From Anthopleura xanthogrammica (taxonomy: Eukaryota; Cnidaria; Anthozoa; Actiniaria; Actiniidae), in contig OZ025218.1 of the NCBI GenBank assembly GCA_964019055.1, positions 10,050,170 to 10,114,169 of the forward strand: a stretch of DNA of 64,000 nucleotides. The letters are read 5' to 3'. Within the stretch, counting starts at the first letter, position 1, and each line of letters begins with the position of its first letter. Positions 47,861 through 58,533 of this stretch are shown in pieces. A program made the position numbers and the translations under genes. The notes beneath the pieces were generated by a model that saw only the letters and a list, made by a program, of their open reading frames with translations, had not been told where the DNA came from and ran no database searches.

Positions 47861-49800
47861 TTTGGGAATATTATTTACATTAAACATATTTTTAAAGGTT
47901 ACAAAAAGAACGAAAAAAATCTACTCCTATTCAACAGCTTCAAAAGCGGCACGTTTTCTGATATACGTTTTGGTTTCCAAACATCATTACATAACTGCAC
48001 TTTCTTTCCTTTAATAAATTTTAATTATGCCAAAAATGCGGACGTGTGTACATACAACTTGGTGCTGAGTTCTGGACTTAGACGTGCTATCAATAGCTCT
48101 ACAAATATCCCCTTGTCACTCGTATGTTTAGGTTGCGACCTCACGTACGAAGAAGTGAAATGTGAAAACTGGGCATACGTAGGGGAAAGGAGAAGGGATG
48201 GTAAGGAATTATTGACCGGACAAGTAGACAAGCCTTCGATGATGCATAATGAAGATATTATCACACTGAAAAAACAGGAAATGTTTCTTGGTTTGCTTAC
48301 CTAGATAACCGACAGCTGTCTGCAAGCCGCCCCCTATAAACGATTTCAAAAACTGTTTCTAAAAATACTTCTACCGCGAGAGAAATTCGTTAGGAAATGA
48401 AGAGTGCTACTCTAGCTTCTTGAGTTCTTAAGCAACTTCCCAAGGTGCATCCATAACTCGATAGTCGCACGCTATTAAAGCCTGAATTCTTTTTTTTATA
48501 ATATGGATATCAAAACCGAAAAAAATAATTTGTTAATTGAAAAAAAATTCTACTTTTATTCTAATAAAACCTTCAGTATATAGTTCGCCTTTGGCAAACA
48601 TCAATGTGCAGTTCATGGCCATAGAGTTAAAAACAAATCAAAGCATGCATTGTAGTTACTTTAGCTTTGCCATAACATATGTTGATAATTTTGAAAGGGT
48701 AGACACGTAAAACTATTGCAGCCAGGTAGACACGATATGTATGTAATACGACAGAAAAAAATCACGTACCGGGCAGACAATAAAACGGAAGACAAACTAG
48801 AATCTGAGCGGACTATACACGGATACACTACCTACGATATTCGTATAAAAAGGATCCTTTTTTCCCCTTGGAGAACATCGTTTATCTCTAAACCAGTTTA
48901 GTAAAACTATGATAAAAAAACCTGACGAACAGCAAACTCTTTCTCACGATAATTACAAACTCTTTTTACATTTCGCAATGAGCAAGAAAATCCATTTTAC
49001 TAAAAGTACCAAATCAAAATTTCATAATAATCAATGAGGGCCTACTTCAATATCAGTTTGAGGGATTCAAATTTCCGTTCTGCACATTGTTTTAATTCGT
49101 ACCTTGATACCAAAAGTTTGCTCATAAAATTTGTTTTTCGATTTAGCTTTTAAGCATGAAATAAATATCCATTGTAACACATTCATAACTGCAGCTTTCA
49201 AAGCTTTTCCCATTAAATAAATAACTTCACAAAGATTTCGCGAACTTAAAAGCTTTTTTACTAATTAACCGTTTTGTAACAACTTAAAATAATATTTTAA
49301 TATTGGCTGATAAAAGTGAAGTATTTGAATTACTAATTATCTAGAAATCCTAGTCAGTATTCATAATTTATGAAGGAAATAAAATGTTCAAAAGCGCGCG
49401 TGTCATGAATAACAGCAGGTAAGACTTTCCACCTGCCTTGTTATCACGTCCGCAGTGACGGGTTATTCTTGTACGTGCCTCGTATATCCGCATTTCATTT
49501 GCTTCTGCTAATACAGGAAAGCCAGAGTCCTTAGGTTTGGAGCACTTGTTTGCTCAGTGATTGCAGTGCAAGTAACAGTGAATGGAAAAGCTGCTCATGA
49601 CGTACACGCATATTTGTCTGGTATCTTAAGGTAAGGAATACTGCTTTGGAAGATCAAAACTTAAATTGCGTAATGATATCATGATCATTTTATAAAATAA
49701 TTTCATTGTAAAACAGCAAGTTCGCATTCTTTGCTTTTTCCTTGGAAATTGTCGTTCAAAAGTATCACAGCAAAGGTTAAACTTTTTCCTGAATGTTGTA
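47861..49800. other. Intergenic, no recognised gene
   Basis: An open stretch at about 47861-48304 (+) runs on from the repeat array and contains several Cys, but I do not recognise it and see no splice context. The rest is AT-rich. Confidence 0.4.
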
Positions 49801-49810
49801 TGCAAACAAG

Positions 49811-49985
49811 TAAGCCGTGCTCTGACTCAGATCAGCCCAGAGGTTGTTTCAGGGTTCAATCTGTGAGTTAACCATGCCCTGACTTAGATCAGTCCAGAGG
49901 TTGTTTCAGGGTTCAATATGTAAGTTAGTCGTGCCCTGACTTTGATCTGCCCAGAAGTTGTTTCAGGGTTCGATCTGTGAATTGA
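49811..49985. repeat. ~60-bp tandem repeat, three copies, related to the SINE 3' region
   Basis: Each unit holds CGTGCCCTGACTTAGATCAG, CCCAGAGGTTGTTTCAGGGT and TCAATCTGTGAGTTA. Single-copy sequence of the same kind lies directly downstream of the SINE-like element at 33315-33360. Confidence 0.75.
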
Positions 49986-51575
49986 AGGTAAAATGCTAGC
50001 TTTGTACATCTCTCCCGCCAAGAAAGAGAACGTTTGCGGCACAAACATGACGTAGAAACTCTTTACTTTCTACCTGAAACTGCAAATGAAACTAATATCG
50101 CCAGGCATTGAGAATATCAGCTAAAAATTTCACCTGAAATACCAGAGTTTGTAAACTTTGGAACAAAATAATCCGTTGCAAGCTTGGTGTACAATACGCA
50201 TCCCTACTGAAGTAAAATGTCAGCGTTTTAAACTTATAAACGTGCGAAAAAGAAATGATGAATATTAATAACGATTGATATCTTGTGAAATACAAATTTC
50301 AAAAATAAGTTTTAAAATTTCTTAGAGTTCGAATCTCTGAGCAAGTTACAGTCTGTGGTACAACAAGATAGAATAGATATTTTGAATTTCGATTCAAGAG
50401 ACTTGTACTATTTTTTAATTGCAGAATCTTAACCCTTAAAATCGCCATGTTGTTATAAGAGCTTAAAGGATTTACAACATTTAGAAAATAAAACCTAACA
50501 CAAATATCAGCTCTTATCTAGTTTTTTTTTTCATTTGATTTTTTCATTGATTTTTGGTATCTTGTATGATTGCAGAGATTTCCTATTGCAGAATGACAGC
50601 TGTAGCTGCTTTGATATATGTATGATAGAGACAAATGAAAAGCAGAATAGTTCAGGGCTGTACATAGAAATTTTATTGAGCATTTAGGAACTTGTTAATA
50701 TTTTATAAACAGTTTCGTCGTAATGATGAAGAAAATTTCGCAAGAGTAGAAATTAAGAATGTAAAAAGCTTTCTGTATTCCATTTCATTTTTAAAGTCTG
50801 GCGCTTTTGAACACCAAGAAACTTGTGAAAATTGAAATTGAATGATGATGTCTAAGTGTTGAAGTCAGGTGAAATGGCTCAGTGGAAAAACTAAAGATCC
50901 AGTGAAAAAAAAACCGAGTTTGCGTTAGAAATACAAACCCCGATAGTGTTAAGATCTCGAGGGAATTTGCAAATGTAATCCATTTCCCAGACAGTAAAAA
51001 ATGTCAGGTGGAACGAAGAAAAAAAGTGAAAAGAATAAATAAATAAATGTCCTCGAGAAGGCTAAAACTGACATATCGTAGCACAACGGAGGACGTTGTC
51101 TAAAAGATGTTTTTTTTTTATTGGTTTAGAGAGAAAACTTATGAGAAAGGCGTATCTTGACTGCCTCTCACTAGATAATGAAATCAGCGCCGGTACCCTA
51201 ATCTCAACAGCGTTTGAATAAGATCTTGAAGCGATTGGTAAAGACAGTTCTAGATCAAAACCATATAATCCGTTAACATTATACATTCAATAGAAGAAGT
51301 ATTTACTTTCCGATGTTAATGATTGTCATTTTTCAACAGGATTTTTCATGATAGCAAGTTCTACGTCTCTGTTTCCTTGGCAACAGCGGATGTTATTTGA
51401 AAAGTGAAGATTCCAAGTTCGAGCAGATTCATGTGAACTTTGGCGCCATTATTCGTTTTTGCGTTATTGACAACAGAATCTAGCTCATTCAGCATTACAA
51501 GAGAGTTTCAAGTATTTCTCAAATTCAAGAAATTTCCTGATTGTTAAAACATTCTGGAAAGACATCACATGCAAG
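49986..51575. other. 5' flank of GPCR-5
   Basis: No gene is seen. An out-of-frame ATG lies 7 bases before the GPCR-5 ATG (51569), in the sequence CACATGCAAGATGATTGG. Confidence 0.4.
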
Positions 51576-52436
51576 ATGATTGGATGGAAAATAGTCTTCA
51601 CAATAGAAGCCCTTGTTATCATCACAGGCAACCTTCTCGTCATTGTTTCATCGATTTTTAACAGAATTTTAAGAAAAAGGCGATACTTTTTACTTCTAAA
51701 CCTCTCATTGGCTGATCTCATGGTTGGCATGGTAACCATACCATTATACATTTATGTTCTCCATACGGGGTATCACGGTTCTGCCAAGAAGGCTTTTGTA
51801 TTTTTTGACGTCTTCTTGGGAGTGGAGTCTTTGTTAGGATTGCTGGCGTTGTCATGGGAACGTCTTTACGCTATCTGCTGTCCCATAAAGCATCGTACAA
51901 TCAGAAAACAAAACCTGTTAGTCCTGATTAGTGTCACGTGGACGATAGCAACAATCACCGGCATTGTCTCAACTACCGGACACAGTAACCAATATGTTTT
52001 CTTTTACTTCGTACTACCATTTCTTACTCTAATTCTCGTACTAATTTGCATAAATTACGTCATCATCTGGGTCAAAGTCCATGCATCGAAATCTGTTGGA
52101 GATGGGATACAGTGCAGTCGCACAAGACACGATAGGAAGCTCGCTATGACTCTGTTTATTGTTACTATTCTCTCACTGCTTGCCTGGCTACCGTTAGAAG
52201 TACTCAATATTCTGATACCTCTGTGCAGCTCCTGTAAGAAAAGTTTGAATCATATTTTCTACCTTGCGAAGTTTCTTCAGTTTGGTAACTCTCTCATTAA
52301 TCCGTTAATCTACGCACTCAGGATGCCAGAGTTTAGAAGCGCGTTACGAAAAGTGGTCTGCTTTCGTAGCATGAGTAGAAGGACATTTAATAAGACACCA
52401 AGCAAGAAAAAAAGTGTCCTGGTCACCCTGTTGTGA
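51576..52436 (+). CDS. GPCR-5: class A (rhodopsin-like) GPCR, orphan, short termini
   Basis: A single-exon receptor of 286 residues, short for class A, with almost no N-terminal tail and a tail of ~30 residues. TM1 begins at once, with E11 (1.42) and G-N19. TM2 has NLSLADLMVG with D47. TM3 has D78 (3.32) and E95-R96-L97. TM6 has W-L-P-L-E, so Phe6.51 and Gln6.52 are replaced. TM7 has N-S-L-I-N-P-L-I-Y, with Phe rather than Tyr at 7.43. Loop 3 holds C-S-S-C. The basic tail ends V-T-L-L, which fits a class I PDZ pattern. An 85-bp-spaced duplication runs from the last codons into the 3' flank. The N-terminus may be completed by an unseen upstream exon, as in GPCR-4. Confidence 0.9.
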   Translation: MIGWKIVFTIEALVIITGNLLVIVSSIFNRILRKRRYFLLLNLSLADLMVGMVTIPLYIYVLHTGYHGSAKKAFVFFDVFLGVESLLGLLALSWERLYAICCPIKHRTIRKQNLLVLISVTWTIATITGIVSTTGHSNQYVFFYFVLPFLTLILVLICINYVIIWVKVHASKSVGDGIQCSRTRHDRKLAMTLFIVTILSLLAWLPLEVLNILIPLCSSCKKSLNHIFYLAKFLQFGNSLINPLIYALRMPEFRSALRKVVCFRSMSRRTFNKTPSKKKSVLVTLL

Positions 52437-52497
52437 GCACCTTTACTCTCGTACCATCAGTAGAAGGACATTTAATAAGACACCAAGCAAGAACCTT
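52364..52497. repeat. 85-bp direct duplication across the GPCR-5 stop codon
   Basis: The ~45-bp segment TCGTAGCATGAGTAGAAGGA plus CATTTAATAAGACACCAAGC and AAGAA recurs 85 bp later with few changes. The stop codon lies between the copies. The period is not a multiple of three. Confidence 0.85.
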
Positions 52498-54287
52498 GCA
52501 GTATCGCAGTATGCTTTAATAGCCACAAAAAAAAAGTACAAAACGGCAAATAAATATGATAAAAAATGAAAAACCCTTTGTCAAGTTAAGAAAGTTCAGT
52601 TTAAGTATACTTTGAAATATTTTTAAACCTTTGCCGAACTTATTACGACGGATACCTGTGTGCTGTCACGCGAGTGTCACGCAAACACGACTCGTTGTGA
52701 ATTTTCTGACGAACTTCCGAGCATGCGCTGTGCGTTTTTCAAAATAACGAGTTCAAAATAAGCTGACAAAACTCGGCTCGTTCGGCTAGTGCTTGATTGT
52801 AGTTCTCGCCATGACTGTGAAGCCTTAATAACTCAAGGAACGATCACATTGTATGGTGAGGGCAGGCCAATCTTTCTCCAGTATTGGACCAGTATCGTTT
52901 TCCTTAGGTTTCTGCGCCAATTTATTTGTTTATTTCTCTGTCAGTAATCGTTTTAGACGAAATAAAATATTCCTTTGAAAATGAACGAATAGCTTCTTAC
53001 TTGTTTACTAGATTAAATATCAAGACAGTGCGAGTCAAATTGCGTGCTCACAAGAAACATTATTACTGCTGTCTAGGTAATGCCGTAAAGACATTTGGGT
53101 ACTATTGCTCAATTTGTCTATTATTTCGAGGAGGAATCAGAAGACAACGGAAAAAAAACAAAGGTATTTTACGGCAACCCAGTAAAAAGACAGGGCTACA
53201 ATAGGTATCCCAGTAAATAGCTAAAATGACTAAATATAAGAATATATACATCACTATTTACAAAGCACTTCCTAAACCTCTCAGTTCTGACTTTGGGAGA
53301 ACAAAGGGGTGCCCCCTGGGCCGCAATACACTCAGTTCTTTTGCGGTGGTAATAAATCGTATCAATGATTGCTTTTGACTTTATGATCTCCAACCACAGA
53401 GCTTTACCGCCCTTCTCAAGTATCACTCTTATAAGAGTAATGATATATAATATATCCAAATTTCAATGCTTTATTTAGGAGTCGATCAATACCTAGGTGA
53501 TTTCGCTTCTCTCAGCCCGAACAAATAAGCGAACTTTTTGTCAGTAGCTCAATATTTCCTGGTTTCAAGTTTTCAGCTGGATAAACAACAGCTTCTACTC
53601 GAAAATAAAAAATAAAACTCATCCGTGCAAAGATGCACCAAATATATTTTAGAAATAGCATATTTCATTATTGTTTTTGGAAAATATTTCGCTTTGACGA
53701 AAGATAAAAGAAAATACTTGGCGGAAATTTTCGCTGTGACAAACAATGCATTGCACGCTTTGATTCCAAATCCCCTGGTATTAGTATAGGAAATCGCACG
53801 ATCTCGAGTACAATTCGGGATTTGAAAGGTACGAGTGATGTTTTGAAAGTTCTTAAACAGCGAATCAAGAAGCGACAAAACTGTGTGAAAAATAAGCGAA
53901 AGTTGAGAGTTAAAAGTTCGCTAAAAAATGTTTTCCTCTTAGCATTTGCTAATAACTGCAAAAAAAACAATATTTAAAACACTTTCTTTTAAAACAAGTT
54001 AGCTGGACAACGTCAAAAAGGATAAAAGCGACAAATATTTCTTTCAAGTTAAAAGTTTTCAAGTACAACTTGCCGTGAACGAGTCGCTAGTGATCAGACC
54101 ATGTGCTTTGAATATCATTGCCTCCTGTATTTTGAAGAATTTCACTGCTATTTTCTTTGAATGGTGAGTAATCTGAAGATTTTAATATCTTTAGACTGGA
54201 TTGATAACTTAGGATCAATTAACTTGAGATAAATAGATGAATTCGTCTCTCAACAACTACTGAACAGTTTGCCGGTAAGATTTGATC
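52498..54287. other. Intergenic, nothing recognisable
   Basis: No gene or repeat array can be supported here. The open frames have no recognisable domain. Confidence 0.4.
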
Positions 54288-55296
54288 TTAAGGTGTTTCC
54301 CAGTAGTTTTTTATTGACCACACTTCTCATGTTCATCTAGCGAATTGAAAACCTTTTCCTGGTCTGATCAAAATGAATTTTACACCAGACATCAAACATA
54401 GATGGAAGTTTTGATTGATGTCAATTTCAACTCGATCGGCGTTTCCATGGCAACGGAAAACAATGATCGTTGAAATCAGTTTTCCTTGAATATCTCCCGT
54501 TTTCGATGAGCTTCAGAAAAATGACTATATACATGCTAAACTTCGCATTCAGACACAGCTATTCAGATGATAATTAGAGGGTTGGATTAGAGCGATTTCG
54601 AATAAATCGCAAAAACATTCTGTGACCGCTTATTAAGATACTGGAAAATATAGCAGAACAAAAAAATCCTTCGCGTTCGCAAAATAATGTCAAACTACTG
54701 CTAAATGTTACCTACAATATCTATTTACCTTTCCTGAAAGCGACATTTGTGAAAACTTTTTCTTTGCGGAGTTAGAATTTTTCTTGTACAGGTGCTTTCA
54801 GTAGAATAGTTTGAACGATTTCACCTTCCTAGCAATTTCAAAATTATCTCTCAAACGAACGAATGAGTACAGCTAACGTTTAGCAGTAGTTTGACATTAT
54901 TTTGCGAACGCGAAGGATTTTTTTGTTCTGCTATAGTTTCCAGTATCATAATAAGCGGTCACAGAATGTTTTTGCGATTTATTCGAAATCGCTCTAATCC
55001 AACCCTCTAATTATCATCTGAATAGCTGTGCCTGAATGCGAAGTTTAGCATGTATATAGTCATTTTTCTGAAGCTCATCGAAAACGGGAGATATTCAAGG
55101 AAAACTGATTTCAACGATCATTGTTTTCCGTTGCCATGGAAACGCCGATCGAGTTGAAATTGACATCAATCAAAACTTCCATCTATGCTTGATGTCTGGC
55201 GTAAAATTCATTTTGATCAGACCAGGAAAAGGTTTTCAATTCGCTAGATGAACATGAGAAGTGTGGTCAATAAAAAACTACTGGGAAACACCTTAA
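54288..55296. mobile_element. ~1-kb foldback element flanked by TTAA
   Basis: Two arms of ~420 bp (about 54292-54713 and 54871-55292) are near-perfect reverse complements, separated by a ~157-bp loop. Ends are GGTGTTTCCCAGTAG and CTACTGGGAAACACC, each directly bordered by TTAA (54288-54291 and 55293-55296). TTAA duplication is the hallmark of piggyBac-type insertion, so a non-autonomous piggyBac-like element is the best guess. A single inverted duplication that happens to end in TTAA is the alternative. It has no coding capacity. Confidence 0.75.
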
Positions 55297-56638
55297 CTAT
55301 TTTTGGATAAAAAACAAGCCTCCTACTCGCTGTGTTTTTTTTTGCTGAACGGAAAGAAATTTGCTTTAAAACTATTGCTAGCTCTTTTCTCTTTATTGTA
55401 GATGTGGTTTTGAATTTATTTTATTGAGAAAACCACATAAGACAACAGCTCCATCTCAAATATTTTTTTTTTGCGAAAACTAGAAAAACAAAATACTTTT
55501 CTGCTACAAAACATAATTTATTACGCCTTGAATTTTTCGAATAATCATAATTTGATGCCTTCCTTTGTTTGTGTCAAAAGATTTTTCAGAATTTTTTTGC
55601 TATTTTAATCTATAAAAAACATCATATTTTCAGTTAATCTTTGTGCTCTTTATGAAAAACAGGACACCCTTTTGCCCGAAATATCCTTGGTCAGCGGTAT
55701 TCCATTGTGTTCTAAATCACTCTCCACGACACTAGAGAAAAACATTTGCGCATGCGTGCCTTTCAGCACGTTTTCCAAAAATTTAGAGGAGCCTTAGTGT
55801 GAAAATAAATGTTTGTTTCTCTTTTAGTATCTTGGTCGTACTCTTTTCAGTGAGTCCAAGATACTGAAAGAACTAGCCTTAAGTTTCAAGAACTGACTTA
55901 AGTTTCAAGCATGTTTGAAAGTCAAATTTGCATATTTTTAGAATAGCACGAAGACTATTCGACTAATTTATATACGGATTTAGAGCATTCGCAGTTGTTT
56001 TTCATGTGTGTGTAAATCTCGACATTTAAGCCCTGTCATTCTTACTGCGCATGCTCGACAAAATGATTCTAGAAAACTCTAGCACACGGCATTTTCTCGA
56101 ACATGCACAGCAGGAATGATAGGAGTATATGCAAAACAGCAATAACAGATATCAGAGTTATACTCCCTTGCCTTTAAGTGTTAGTCGTTTCATTTGGGTC
56201 AGTTTCTATACATTTACTATGTTGCTGAAAACGCTGATGCTCTTGGATAATCGTTCTAAATTGTTCTCATACTCAAAAGAATAGGGCTGCGCATCTGTGA
56301 CGTCACAACTCAGACAAACAAACATAAAAAAAAACCGGGTTGTTTTTAGTACAATTCTATTTGTCTGAGTCATGCATCTATTAGGCGGGCTATTTTTAGA
56401 ACCGACACGCAGCCTTATTGAAGATAATTGCAATACTTCACAAGGCTTCGAACATATCACGCCATGGCCGCCATCTTGAAAACCCTTTTGTCTAGAGCCT
56501 AAAATGTGGTTATCATGGATACATTACCTCATCACACATTACTAGACCATTTGCTAATGACCAATTCATTAGTTTATGCTATTTTATCTATGCTGTATTT
56601 TAAAATTGTCTTTCTATTATTATCTTGATAGAACAAAA
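55297..56638. other. 5' flank of GPCR-6, with a hairpin-element remnant
   Basis: Contains the truncated copy of the GPCR-4-intron hairpin (56146-56228). It also holds a segment at about 56485-56540 that is homologous to sequence upstream of GPCR-7. A 3' splice-site-like sequence (TATTATCTTGATAG) ends just before the GPCR-6 ATG. Confidence 0.5.
56146..56228 (-). repeat. Remnant of the hairpin element found in GPCR-4 intron 4
   Basis: It matches one arm and the loop of the 45831-45982 element (AGATATCAGAGTTATACTC, CATTTGGGTCAGTTTCTATA, CATTTACT) but lacks the second arm. Confidence 0.6.
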
Positions 56639-58063
56639 ATGTGGACAATTCCATTCGTGTTGGAAGCAGTTGTCATAGTAACAGGAAATATTACTGTCTT
56701 GGTTGTCTTTACTCGTACACCTGCACTGCGCAAGCGCAAACACTACCTACTGGTGAGTCTGGCGGTGGCTGATCTCCTCGTGGGAGTTATCTCGGTGCCA
56801 ATGTCTGTAACGACGTTCTTCATAGCCTACCCAATGTCCATAGAGATAATAATCATAATCCAGGATATTTTATTTACTACAGCATCATTGCTTGGTTTGG
56901 CAGCCGTGGCCATTGAACGAGCGTATGCCGTATATTTCCCGTTCAAACATCGTACACTTTGGAAAGGTGTGTACATGATCGGTATAGCAGTGATATGGAT
57001 GATGGCGACATTTATTGCATTTTCTTTTTTCTATTTTGATGGAATATTTATGTTTTGTGCACTCACTGTGCCAATCGCAGTGTCCCTCGCCGTTGTCATT
57101 ATCTCATATTTCCTAATATGGATTAAGATGAATTGCTTGAGAGGTGTACAAGGTCACGCAACCCACGAACGTGACAACAGGCTGACCGTCACGCTTTTGA
57201 TCGTCACTGTCATTAGTTTGATCGCTTGGATTCCCTTTCAAGCTCTTATTGTTTATTCAAATCTTTGTCCAAATGGGTGTCACTTTAAAAACATTAAATA
57301 CGTTGAGTTTGGATTTAAATTCCTCCACTACAGCAACTCCCTCGTCAATCCTATCATCTACGCACTGCGCATGCCTCAGTTCAAGAGAGCTGTTTTCAAT
57401 GCAGTACGATGCTGTAAACAACATCAACTTGCAGTACAAGTTCCTAATGCAAGACCTCAACCCAACCGGGCAAGGGGGATACCATTAACAACCAACTACA
57501 ACAACAAGGCCTTCACTATTGATGAATGTAAAGGCCATGCTGCCAGTGATGAGACACTAAACAACAACCCTAGCACTGCACAAGTCTCTGGTAGAGATGA
57601 GATACTAAACAACAACCCTAGCACTGCACAAGTCTCTGGTAGAGATGAGATACTAAACAACAACCCTAGCACTGCACAAGTCTCTGGTAGAGATGAGACA
57701 CTAAACAACAACCCTAGCATTGCACAAGTCTCTGGTAGAGATGAGACACTAAACAACAACCCTAGCACTGCACAAGTCTCTGGTAGAGATGGGATTCAAA
57801 TCAATGAGAACTTTTTAAATCATCATACCACTGACAAAGATTGTTATGAAAATAAAAGAAAACCCGACCAAAAGGGAAGCAGTCTTCATGGAAACAACTA
57901 TAATCTCCATGGTAACGATGGTACTTACCATACTACTGTAATCCATTTTCCCGCCACCTTCAGCAATGACGTCTGTCGATGCTCAGAGTCTACAAATGAA
58001 ATGAAAACACTGGCTATTGACAATGAAGGGTTTATTGGAACTAACCAAGAAACTAAACTATAA
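56639..58063 (+). CDS. GPCR-6: class A GPCR with repeat-bearing cytoplasmic tail
   Basis: 474 residues from the ATG at 56639. This start is preferred to one 21 codons upstream because it matches GPCR-7 and follows a 3' splice-site-like TTGATAG. TM1 starts at residue 3 with E9 (1.42) and G-N17. TM2 has LAVADLLVG with D45. TM3 has D76 (3.32) and E93-R94-A95. TM6 has W-I-P-F-Q and TM7 has Y-S-N-S-L-V-N-P-I-I-Y. Loop 3 has C-P-N-G-C. After helix 8 (R-M-P-Q-F-K-R) and a C-C pair (possible palmitoylation), an Asn-rich tail of ~200 residues holds five 16-residue repeats (D-E-[TI]-L-N-N-N-P-S-T-A-Q-V-S-G-R) and ends E-T-K-L. It is a tandem duplicate of GPCR-7, about 85-90% identical by eye. Tail function is unknown; scaffold binding through the C-terminus is plausible. 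Confidence 0.94.
   Translation: MWTIPFVLEAVVIVTGNITVLVVFTRTPALRKRKHYLLVSLAVADLLVGVISVPMSVTTFFIAYPMSIEIIIIIQDILFTTASLLGLAAVAIERAYAVYFPFKHRTLWKGVYMIGIAVIWMMATFIAFSFFYFDGIFMFCALTVPIAVSLAVVIISYFLIWIKMNCLRGVQGHATHERDNRLTVTLLIVTVISLIAWIPFQALIVYSNLCPNGCHFKNIKYVEFGFKFLHYSNSLVNPIIYALRMPQFKRAVFNAVRCCKQHQLAVQVPNARPQPNRARGIPLTTNYNNKAFTIDECKGHAASDETLNNNPSTAQVSGRDEILNNNPSTAQVSGRDEILNNNPSTAQVSGRDETLNNNPSIAQVSGRDETLNNNPSTAQVSGRDGIQINENFLNHHTTDKDCYENKRKPDQKGSSLHGNNYNLHGNDGTYHTTVIHFPATFSNDVCRCSESTNEMKTLAIDNEGFIGTNQETKL
57550..57789 (+). repeat. 48-bp coding minisatellite, five units (GPCR-6 tail)
   Basis: Five in-frame 48-bp units with very few changes (GATGAGACACTAAACAACAA, CCCTAGCACTGCACAAGTCT, CTGGTAGA). 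Changes are C/T at ACA/ATA and one ACT to ATT. Confidence 0.95.
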
Positions 58064-58370
58064 ATAATAATAATAATAATAACATTAATCATAAATTCTT
58101 GATTAGCGCACTATACTAACGTTTCAAAAAATATATATATATATAATTTACAGCCATGCGCAAAACGTCTGAATGATTGTAGAAGGGTATTGCACAGAAC
58201 CCTATTGTCTTAGGAGGGTGTGGATGGGATTTAACAGTCAACTTACGGCTCCAATAATTGTTAAAGTAGCCATAAATATGTCACGTAAAAGGCGCTGATT
58301 GGTTACTTTCATGTTGCTACGAGATACTGTATTACTTGTGAACATCAACAAAAATCTGTTGACCAGGGAA
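58064..58370. other. 3' flank of GPCR-6
   Basis: An AAT run follows the stop codon. A segment at about 58155-58207 (CATGCGCAAAACGTCTGAAT, GATTGTAGAAG) matches the GPCR-7 3' flank, so the duplication extends past the coding region. An ~70-bp AT-rich insertion separates the two homologous parts here. Confidence 0.6.
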
Positions 58371-58533
58371 TGCTCCTTTCCGTAGTCTTCCCACAATCCC
58401 TTATGATCCCAGCGCGAGCTCGAGGTCAGGGTTAAATTTGCATAAAAATGTATAAAAAATATGCAAATTTTACCCTGACCTCGAGCTCGCGCTGGGATCA
58501 CAAGGGATTGTGGGAAGACTATGGAAAGGAGCA
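58371..58533. repeat. Near-perfect palindrome, ~163 bp
   Basis: Arms of ~74 bp (TGCTCCTTTCCGTAGTCTTC, CCACAATCCCTTATGATCCC, AGCGCGAGCTCGAGGTCAGG and their complements) flank a ~14-bp AT-rich loop. The arms hold few mismatches. It is a GC-rich hairpin in an AT-rich setting. Confidence 0.85.

Noticed and set aside
47309..48304. 331-codon open frame at the 75-bp array
   Set aside because: The first half is repeat-derived. The second half resembles nothing I know and lacks splice or start context.
50318..50340. tRNA T-arm-like AGAGTTCGAATCTCT
   Set aside because: No A box or cloverleaf partner lies at the right distance upstream.
53573..53970. Overlapping ~100-codon open frames (-)
   Set aside because: Phe/Leu/Lys-rich in two phases, as expected from AT-rich DNA, with no family resemblance.
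56576..56638. Upstream ATG of GPCR-6 adding 21 residues
   Set aside because: The region looks like a pyrimidine-rich intron end with an acceptor. The homologous stretch in GPCR-7 has an in-frame stop.
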